Source of the DNA: Acidobacteriota bacterium
Lineage (GTDB): Bacteria; Acidobacteriota; Terriglobia; UBA7540
NCBI GenBank assembly: GCA_021838785.1
Contig: JAKCCV010000003.1
Coordinates: 144,001 to 208,000 of the forward strand
Direction of reading: 5' to 3'
DNA: 64,000 nucleotides
Shown here: in pieces, positions 58,124-64,000 of the stretch
How the letters are laid out: every line of letters begins with the position of its first letter
How positions within the stretch are numbered: the first letter of the stretch is position 1
Position numbers and translations under genes: made by a program
The notes under the pieces: generated by a model
Seen by the model: only the letters and a program-made list of their open reading frames with translations
Told to the model about the DNA's origin: nothing
Databases searched by the model: none

Positions 58124-59586
58124 GCACAAACGGCCGAAGGTGGAGGGATATCCTTTCCCCTTATGTCTATCTTTCTAGCAACTGGGTAAGCCGCATCGGG
58201 GTGGTTCTTGTGACCACGGCTTTTATCCTCTGGCTCTACCTGTTGCCCACCTTTATTCGCGGTGAAGTGACCCACCCCTATGCCGGAATCCTCATCTTCT
58301 TGGTCTTGCCGGCAGCCTTCGTTTTGGGTCTTCTGCTCATTCCCCTCGGAATCCTGCTGCGAACTCGCCGCGAGCGCAAACGCGGGGTTTATCCGACGCA
58401 TTTCGTGCGCCTGGACTTCCAAAATCCTGACTTTCGGCGTCTCCTAATGTTTATTGGCGTGGTAACGATCGTCAACGTTGTCGTGGGCAGCCAACTCGTC
58501 TATAGCGGGATCAATTATATGGACACCGTGACCTTCTGTGGCGAGACGTGCCACACTGTCATGCAGCCGGAATACACCGCTTATCTTCATTCGCCTCACG
58601 CCCGCGTCGCCTGTGTGCAATGCCATATTGGGCCTGGCGCGTCGTGGTTTGTGCGCAGCAAGCTGTCGGGCATCCACCAGGTCTTTGCCGTCCTGTTCAA
58701 TACCTACCCGCGACCCATTCCAAGTCCGGTCACGAGCCTTCGCCCCGCCCGGGCGACGTGCGAGCAATGCCATTGGCCGGCGCGATTTGAAGGAAATCGG
58801 CTGGTGGTCATTCCTCGGTACGCCGAGGATCAAACCAACACGCTGGCGTACACTGTGTTGCTGATGCACATTGGCGGCGGAGACGGCAACGAAGGGATTC
58901 ACGGCGCGCACGTCGGTCCCGGCGTGACCATCCGTTACGGCTCGGACGCCAGTCGCCAGAAAATGTACTGGGTGGAATATCAAAACTCGCGCACCGGCAA
59001 AAAAGCGCTCTTCGTGGCTCCCGGCGTCAATCCCCAAACCGTGAATCCTCAAAAGGGCCGGGTGATGGATTGTATTGATTGTCACAACCGCCCCACGCAC
59101 ATCTTCTACATGCCGGGCCAAGCGATGAATCGGGCGATGGCTGCCGGCAAGATTTCTCCCTCTCTTCCGTTTGTCAAGAAGGAAGGGGTCGAGCTCCTCA
59201 AGCAGAATTACTCCAGCCGAGCGGAAGCTGCCCACCTGATTCCGCAAGAATTCACAGCCTATTATCGGGCCAACTTTCCCACCGTTGCGACCCAAAACGC
59301 CGCGGAAATAGCCGCGGCCGGCAAAGCCTTGGTCTCCATCTATCGGCGGAATGTTTTTCCCAAAATGCGCGTGACCTGGGGGACCTATCCCAACAATCTC
59401 GGGCACAAATATTTTCCGGGCTGCTTCCGTTGCCACGGCCAGCTCCACAACAGCGTGGTGACTTATCAGAAGATTCCTAAACACTGCGGCATGTGCCATG
59501 CAGTTCTGGCTCAGGACGAGGCGCACCCGAAGATTCTTGACGAATTACAACTCGACGATCCTTCTTCGATGCCATCGGGGCAGTAG
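58120..59586 (+). CDS. NapC/NirT-like membrane-anchored multiheme cytochrome c
   Basis: A 488-aa protein with three N-terminal hydrophobic segments (VLVTTAFILWLYLLPTFI, ILIFLVLPAAFVLGLLLIPLG, LMFIGVVTIVNVVVGSQLVY) and a periplasmic haem domain. One site is CGETCH, a CxxxCH spacing, and five are CxxCH: CVQCH, CEQCH, CIDCH, CFRCH and CGMCH, six in all. The segment CVQCHIGPGASWFVRSKLSG is typical of NapC/NirT-type quinol dehydrogenases, which take electrons from menaquinol. Geobacter ImcH is a functional analogue. ATGA overlap with the CbcL-like gene implies coupled translation. Two quinol-oxidising proteins in tandem may serve different redox potentials. Confidence 0.9.
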   Translation: MSTNGRRWRDILSPYVYLSSNWVSRIGVVLVTTAFILWLYLLPTFIRGEVTHPYAGILIFLVLPAAFVLGLLLIPLGILLRTRRERKRGVYPTHFVRLDFQNPDFRRLLMFIGVVTIVNVVVGSQLVYSGINYMDTVTFCGETCHTVMQPEYTAYLHSPHARVACVQCHIGPGASWFVRSKLSGIHQVFAVLFNTYPRPIPSPVTSLRPARATCEQCHWPARFEGNRLVVIPRYAEDQTNTLAYTVLLMHIGGGDGNEGIHGAHVGPGVTIRYGSDASRQKMYWVEYQNSRTGKKALFVAPGVNPQTVNPQKGRVMDCIDCHNRPTHIFYMPGQAMNRAMAAGKISPSLPFVKKEGVELLKQNYSSRAEAAHLIPQEFTAYYRANFPTVATQNAAEIAAAGKALVSIYRRNVFPKMRVTWGTYPNNLGHKYFPGCFRCHGQLHNSVVTYQKIPKHCGMCHAVLAQDEAHPKILDELQLDDPSSMPSGQ

Positions 59587-59804
59587 CCGGGGCGTTCTGT
59601 GGGCCTGATTGACGCGCCGACGGGCCGATGGGTGGGCTGCCTTCGGCGGGCTGGTCACGGCATGAGGCCGCAGCTCCAAGCGCCATCCCATTCATTGCGC
59701 ACACGCATGTGCTTCGGCCCTTTGCATCGCCTTGGCCCTCAGCCGAGTGGCCTCTGGCGCCTCTGCGGGCCGTTCCCTCAACGCCGCCCATAAGGAAAGG
59801 CAGG

Positions 59805-59820
59805 TGTGACATTGGTCACA
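59805..59820. promoter_or_regulatory. perfect CRP-type operator upstream of the radical SAM gene
   Basis: TGTGA-CATTGG-TCACA is an exact match to the CRP consensus arms TGTGA-N6-TCACA, 46 nt before the radical SAM start. It is the best of the three such sites in the window (others at 49970 and 52156). Confidence 0.65.
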
Positions 59821-59866
59821 GTCAAGTCGTCGGCCGTGAGTTGAAATGGGCTTGAGCAGGGAAGTT

Positions 59867-61009
59867 ATGAACCACTTCAGCGACCGGCCGTTCATTGCGA
59901 TTTGGGAAGTGACCCAAGCCTGCGATTTGGTATGCGTCCATTGCCGGGCTTCGGCGCAGACGTGGCGGCATCCGCTCGAACTCAGCACGGCGGAGGGTCA
60001 GCGCCTGATTGATGAGGTCGCTGAGATGCAGATTCCTGTTTTCGTTCTTACGGGCGGCGATCCCCTCCGCCGGCCTGACATCTTTGATTTGGTGGAATAC
60101 GCAGCCGCTCGCGGCGTGCGCATCTCCTTAACGCCCAGTGCGACGCCGCTATTGACCCGGGAGGCCATCGGGCGCCTCAAGGCCCGTGGGCTAGCGCGTT
60201 TGGCGGTGAGCCTCGACGGTTCCCATGCCGCCATCCACGATGAGTTCCGCGGCGTGGCGGGTTCTTACGCGCGCACGCTGGAGGCTATCGGCTGGGCGCA
60301 TGAGGTCGGTCTCCCGGTGCAAATCAACACCACCATCACGCGCCGGAATTTCCATGACTTCGAGGCGCTTGCCGAGAGGATGCGGGCCTTGGACATTGTC
60401 CTCTGGAGCATCTTCTTCCTGGTTCCAACCGGTCGAGGCCGACTAAGCGACCTCATCACGGCGGAGGAATTTGAGCAGCTCTTCGAGAAAATCTATCGCT
60501 TGTCGTCGAACTCACCGTTCGACATCAAAACGACCGAAGCCCAACACTATCGCCGGTATGTTTTGCAGCAAACCGCCCTGGCGCGCCGTCGCCACGGGGT
60601 GCGAAGCGCGGCCCCCTTGACGGCCTCGCCGAGGCGCGAGGATGGAATCGGACGGGCTCCGCGGGGCCTCAATGACGCGAAAGGTTTTGTTTTCATCTCC
60701 CACACCGGGGAGGCCTTTCCGAGCGGCTTTCTTCCTCTCTCCGGAGGGAATATTCGACGTCAGACGTTGGCGGAGATTTATCGCACCTCGCCCTTGTTCA
60801 TCTCCCTGCGAGATTCTTCGCAGTTAAAGGGAAAATGCGGCGAGTGCGAATTTCGAGAAGTGTGCGGAGGGTCGCGGGCCCGGGCTTTTGCTTTGACCGG
60901 AGATCCGCTGGCTGAAGAGCCGTGCTGCGTCTATCAGCCAAAGACCCAACACCCGACGAACCCATCCCGCAGCATTTGCGCCGATGTGGGCGCAGGAGCG
61001 GAAATTTGA
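59867..61009 (+). CDS. radical SAM/SPASM enzyme related to haem-modifying proteins
   Basis: A 380-aa radical SAM protein. The cluster motif is CDLVCVHCRASA (CxxxCxxC) after FIAIWEVTQA, followed by FVLTGGDPLRRPDIF and LAVSLDGSHAAIHDEFRG. The C-terminal SPASM region carries CGECEFREVCGGSRARA and EEPCC for extra Fe-S clusters. The WEVTxACDLxCxHCRA form is shared with AhbC/AhbD/NirJ haem-pathway enzymes and the related BA_1875-type family (TIGR04053). Its place after the cytochrome operon and its CRP-type site suggest a haem- or cytochrome-related job, but peptide maturation cannot be excluded. ATG 59867 follows AGGGAAG; ATG 59846 is the alternative. Confidence 0.82.
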   Translation: MNHFSDRPFIAIWEVTQACDLVCVHCRASAQTWRHPLELSTAEGQRLIDEVAEMQIPVFVLTGGDPLRRPDIFDLVEYAAARGVRISLTPSATPLLTREAIGRLKARGLARLAVSLDGSHAAIHDEFRGVAGSYARTLEAIGWAHEVGLPVQINTTITRRNFHDFEALAERMRALDIVLWSIFFLVPTGRGRLSDLITAEEFEQLFEKIYRLSSNSPFDIKTTEAQHYRRYVLQQTALARRRHGVRSAAPLTASPRREDGIGRAPRGLNDAKGFVFISHTGEAFPSGFLPLSGGNIRRQTLAEIYRTSPLFISLRDSSQLKGKCGECEFREVCGGSRARAFALTGDPLAEEPCCVYQPKTQHPTNPSRSICADVGAGAEI

Positions 61010-61081
61010 AATACCAGGAAGAACCCGACGGCGCGCTCGACGGCAACTTCACCCCGCTCTGCGGCAGCATGCCTGATGCGC

Positions 61082-61666
61082 TCATCCTTGCCGGTCGGCG
61101 GAGGGCGCCGTGTCTGAAATCGAACTCGGTAGGCGCGCGATGATAAACCGCGCCGCCTCGAAAAGATTTGGAAAGACGCCCGCCAGCGCAGGCGAGGCAG
61201 CCTTGCGAAGCGCCGCACCATCTTCTGCAATTAGAAGCGCCGGACAGCCGGCAGCCTCAGCCGCGGCGACGTCAGTCAATGAGTCTCCGATCACGTAAGC
61301 CTCCGTCAAGCTAAACCCAAATTCCCGCTGGGCCTGAAGAATAAGTCCCGGTTTTGGCTTGCGGCACTCGCAGGCGTCTTCAGGGCGGTGCGGGCAATAA
61401 TAAACGCCGCCGATGCGCCCGCCGTGGTCTTCAATCTGTCTGACAAATAACCGAGTAATGTTTTCGAGGGCGGCCGGGGCCAGTATTCCCTTCCCGATGC
61501 ACGCCTGGTTGGAAATTACCAGAGTCTGAATGTGATGGCGCGCCAACAGCGCCAAGCCTTCAAGGACGCCCGGGAGAAATTGAAAATCCTCCCAGGCCGT
61601 GACGTAGCCGCCGACAATCCGACGGTTGATAACCCCATCGCGGTCAACTAGGACGAATCGTTCCAT
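61082..61666 (-). CDS. gmhB: HAD phosphatase, GmhB-like (heptose bisphosphate phosphatase)
   Basis: A 194-aa HAD-superfamily phosphatase. The catalytic DxD is in FVLVDRDGVINRRI, motif II is VISNQACIGKG, the zinc-binding loop YYCPHRPEDACECRKPKPG has the CxH...CxC pattern of GmhB, and motif IV is YVIGDSLTDVAAAE. GmhB removes the 7-phosphate (or 1,7) from heptose bisphosphates on the way to nucleotide-heptose for lipopolysaccharide core or surface glycans; histidinol-phosphate phosphatase is the main alternative. It overlaps the O-antigen ligase gene by 23 nt and lies in a surface-sugar block with a nucleotidyltransferase. Confidence 0.85.
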   Translation of the reverse strand: MERFVLVDRDGVINRRIVGGYVTAWEDFQFLPGVLEGLALLARHHIQTLVISNQACIGKGILAPAALENITRLFVRQIEDHGGRIGGVYYCPHRPEDACECRKPKPGLILQAQREFGFSLTEAYVIGDSLTDVAAAEAAGCPALLIAEDGAALRKAASPALAGVFPNLFEAARFIIARLPSSISDTAPSADRQG

Positions 61667-63089
61667 GAGCCATGCTTTCCGGCGGGGCGGGGCTGACGCT
61701 GGACGCGGCCGGCACCGGGCGCTCCTGCTTTCGGAGACAGACGGCTTTGTAGTTGAGGCCTAAAATCGTGGCCCAAATGAGCGCATTGGCTGGGATCTGC
61801 AGGTTGAAATCAGCCGTGCTGTGGATCAAAAGCGCCAGGGTGCTGCCGATACACCCCAGGGTGATGGCGCGACGATAGGCGCCCATCTCCCCCAAAAAAG
61901 CGCGAACCGAAACCACCCAAAGCCAAAGAATGCTCCCAAACAAAAGCAGGTCGCCGAGCAATCCGATATCACAGGCGAACTCAACAACGTCGCTGTGGGC
62001 GTGGGTCACGTAGGCGTAGGTCAAATGGCGCTGGTAGTGGCGATAGGCTTGGCCAAAGGTCCCCAGGCCCGTGCCGGTCAATGGGTAATCCCGAATCAGC
62101 TTTTTTGCGCCCTCCCAGATATGGAGCCGACCTTCATGCTCAAGATAGCCCGCTTTTCCTAGGTTCTCAAACCGCTGCAATGCCGGTCCAAGCCCTACCC
62201 ATACTCCGTATGCTAGAATCCCAAAAATCACCAAAAGGGACGCGGCCCTCCATACTCGCATCCCTGAACGCGCTTGGCTGAGAAGGAAAATAAAGATCAA
62301 GCTGACCAGCACTCCAAAAATTCCCATGCGGGAGTGGGAACAGATTGCGGCCACGGCCATCACGATGGCCAGAAAAAGGTAGAAGAAGCCGCGGTAGGCG
62401 GCCACGTTGTTTTCCCCCGACGCGGCTCGCCAGCGCTCGCGTCGCCAAACCTGAAACTGATAAAAGCCCACAGCCACCGTCAGGGGAATAATCAGTTCCA
62501 ATAGACCGGCAAAATGATTGCGATTGATGTAGGTGCCCGTAGCGTCCGTTGTGTAGGCGACTTTGGTGTAACCGAAAATCTTCTGGTGGTGGCCCAGATA
62601 TTGGTACAACCCATAGAAAGCCTCAAACGTGCCCAGAACAACAAAGCCCGTGACCACGGACGACTTCCCTCGACGCGGGTCAAAGGCCCACGCGGCCAGA
62701 ACAAAAGCGCCCACGTAGGCCAGCAACTTCATGAAATAGAGAAGGGTGCGATGCGGATCAATGCTCAGCGTCAGCCAGTGGCCTGCGACCCACTGAGGTT
62801 CGAGCGAGGCCATGAGATGGACGCGCAACGGCGAAAGGAATTTGACGACGGCGGCAGGCAACGGAATCAACTCAAATCCCACCCACGCAATTAAAACGAC
62901 CACCGGCCATGGCAACCGCAAGGTCCACTGGCCGCGAAGACCTTCCACGGCCACCACCACAAAAAACATTATCAAGATGGCGCTCTCCATCGAGGAGTAA
63001 GCGAGCGGCACCACACCGCCAAACGCCACCGCGGTCGCAAGAATTGTCAAGGCAAGCAGCCGTTCAATCCAAACCTTCACGCTTTTCAA
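61644..63089 (-). CDS. O-antigen ligase/polymerase family membrane protein
   Basis: A 481-aa protein with about 10-12 membrane helices. The large periplasmic loop (Wzy_C region) contains LTGTGLGTFGQAYRHYQRHL and YVTHAHSDVVEFACDIGLLG, the H-x-(N/S)-D/E-x-x-E pattern of the O-antigen ligase/polymerase (WaaL/Wzy) family. Such proteins join polysaccharide to lipid A core or polymerise repeat units using a lipid-linked donor. The name WaaL or Wzy cannot be settled from sequence alone. It overlaps genes on both sides (26 nt with the nucleotidyltransferase, 23 nt with gmhB), which points to one operon. Confidence 0.82.
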   Translation of the reverse strand: MKSVKVWIERLLALTILATAVAFGGVVPLAYSSMESAILIMFFVVVAVEGLRGQWTLRLPWPVVVLIAWVGFELIPLPAAVVKFLSPLRVHLMASLEPQWVAGHWLTLSIDPHRTLLYFMKLLAYVGAFVLAAWAFDPRRGKSSVVTGFVVLGTFEAFYGLYQYLGHHQKIFGYTKVAYTTDATGTYINRNHFAGLLELIIPLTVAVGFYQFQVWRRERWRAASGENNVAAYRGFFYLFLAIVMAVAAICSHSRMGIFGVLVSLIFIFLLSQARSGMRVWRAASLLVIFGILAYGVWVGLGPALQRFENLGKAGYLEHEGRLHIWEGAKKLIRDYPLTGTGLGTFGQAYRHYQRHLTYAYVTHAHSDVVEFACDIGLLGDLLLFGSILWLWVVSVRAFLGEMGAYRRAITLGCIGSTLALLIHSTADFNLQIPANALIWATILGLNYKAVCLRKQERPVPAASSVSPAPPESMAHGTIRPS

Positions 63090-63975
63090 TCCCCTCTTGT
63101 GTTTTCATAGCGCCCCAACATCGCTCATTCCATACGTCGAAGGAAACCGCCCAGCTTCGATCTTGCTGCGCTTGCTCGTAATTGGCCAGGGTGCCGATAT
63201 CAAGCAATCGGCCTTCGAGTTCATGGCCATACATTCGACCGGCCAGCTTGGGGAAAACGTCCTGACCGAGGTCGGCAAAGCCCTCCGCCGGCAAGTGAGA
63301 AAAAAATTCGCGGCGCGCAATGGCGACGCCGGCGAAGGCGAGGTTGGAAGTTGGCTGTTTGGGTTTCTCCTCAAACCGTCGCACGCGTCCTGCCTCATCG
63401 AGCTCAACAATGCCACACCGTTCCGGATGGGGAGTCCGAAACAAACCAAGGGTTAGAGGCGCGCTGTGGCTTTCGTGGCATGCCAAAAGCGAATCAAAAT
63501 TCACCTGCGCGAGGTTATCGGCGTAGAAAATGTACACGCTCTCAGCCCCGCGAATAAAGTCTCGATTGGCCGCCAGCGTTCCGGCGCTGCCCAGCAAGAC
63601 TTTCTCGTGCGCCAGATGAATCCTGATTGCCGTGCTCTGCCGCTTGGCCCACGCACGCACTTGATCCGCAAGGTGATGCGTGTTGATTAAGACGTGCCTG
63701 ACGCCAAGCGCCTCGCAAATCTCCAACCAATAGTTCAGCAGCGGCTTTCCATGAATAGGCGCAAGACATTTGGGGGTCGTGTCGGTGAGCGGACGAAGCC
63801 GTGTTCCCCGCCCTGCCGCCAACAAAAATGCCTTCGATGCAGCCGCGCGCGGTTTCCTTGCGGTGGTGTGAGCGGCTGGATAATCTCTAGACCCGCCGTC
63901 CCTGTTTCCCTTCACACAAAATCCTTCAAAGAATCTCAGCCCGCCTGCAGTTCCGGGAGAGGGCGAAACACCCAT
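63064..63975 (-). CDS. sugar-1-phosphate nucleotidyltransferase
   Basis: A 303-aa nucleotidyltransferase. The signature AFLLAAGRGTRLRPLTDTTPK (GxGTRLxPxT) is near residue 50, followed by IHGKPLLNYWLEICEALG, SVYIFYADNLAQVN with the metal Asp, and RFEEKPKQPTSNLAFAGVAI. It activates a sugar-1-phosphate to an NDP-sugar; next to a GmhB-like phosphatase a GDP-D-glycero-alpha-D-manno-heptose (HddC) or mannose-1-phosphate guanylyl role is plausible, but the base and sugar are not determinable here. The first 45 residues are unconserved, so a start nearer 63915 is possible. Confidence 0.8.
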   Translation of the reverse strand: MGVSPSPGTAGGLRFFEGFCVKGNRDGGSRDYPAAHTTARKPRAAASKAFLLAAGRGTRLRPLTDTTPKCLAPIHGKPLLNYWLEICEALGVRHVLINTHHLADQVRAWAKRQSTAIRIHLAHEKVLLGSAGTLAANRDFIRGAESVYIFYADNLAQVNFDSLLACHESHSAPLTLGLFRTPHPERCGIVELDEAGRVRRFEEKPKQPTSNLAFAGVAIARREFFSHLPAEGFADLGQDVFPKLAGRMYGHELEGRLLDIGTLANYEQAQQDRSWAVSFDVWNERCWGAMKTQEGIEKREGLD

Positions 63976-64000
63976 TGCAATCCGCCGGTTGAATCGGTAT

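Noticed and set aside
1-64000. CRISPR arrays, prophage, integrons or conjugation genes
   Set aside because: No regular direct repeats with spacers, no integrase, transposase, capsid or relaxase genes were seen.

Overview
The window is about 64 kb of GC-rich bacterial chromosome with dense genes, few spacers and no phage or plasmid genes. The gene content best fits an Acidobacteriota genome, probably assembled from a metagenome. This includes a DUF2911 protein, a YtcJ-type amidohydrolase, a BT1-type transporter, a cyclase/kinase signalling fusion, an AsmA protein and a DmsE/MtrB-type cytochrome cluster. The assignment rests on gene content only.

Layout: 1-1.3 kb holds a DtxR/MntR-type metal regulator cut by the window edge and a DUF2911 protein. 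1.3-3.6 kb has a BT1-type transporter flanked by two copies of an 89-nt palindromic repeat. 3.6-9.2 kb has lysA, a GAF-GAF-PP2C phosphatase, deoC, tsaB and a rimI-like acetyltransferase. 9.3-10.8 kb carries three tandem genes for secreted lysine-rich peptides, each with its own -10 box, leader hairpin and terminator-like hairpin. 11-17 kb has nagA, an amidohydrolase, leuB and leuA. 17.4-20 kb encodes an 846-aa nucleotide cyclase / Ser-Thr kinase / SPOR fusion. 20-27.8 kb has a Kef-type antiporter, an envelope block (small anchored protein, AsmA protein, lepB, rnc) and a TPR protein. 28-34.6 kb has a yggS-yggU-POT transporter operon, an M24 peptidase, two small membrane proteins and a glycogen debranching enzyme.

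34.6-35.2 kb is an unusually long RNase P RNA gene with a perfect hairpin inserted in a peripheral region. The ends of this hairpin (GTAGCNGCG/CGCNGCTAC) match those of the two 89-nt repeats. 35.3-44.4 kb has glmS, a broken Tat-signal ORF, a secreted GH31 glucosidase and sucB-sucA. 44.6-50 kb has a secreted protein of unknown function, an RmlD-like reductase, a MacB-type permease, tRNA-Ala(CGC), a zinc-ribbon protein and a C-terminal processing protease. 50-51.9 kb encodes a P1B-type ATPase with a TPCPL membrane motif.

52.2-61 kb is the most notable region. It encodes a decaheme DmsE/MtrA-like cytochrome, an MtrB/PioB-like barrel, two monoheme cytochromes c, a CbcL-like nonaheme-cytochrome b fusion and a six-heme NapC-like cytochrome, followed by a radical SAM/SPASM enzyme. 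Together they carry 27 haem c attachment motifs and form a plausible electron route from the quinone pool, across the periplasm, to and through the outer membrane. Three CRP-type palindromes (nGTGA-N6-TCACA) lie before the ATPase, the cytochrome operon and the radical SAM gene, which suggests one shared regulon. The window ends in a cell-surface sugar block: gmhB-like phosphatase, O-antigen ligase/polymerase and sugar-1-phosphate nucleotidyltransferase, with overlapping reading frames.
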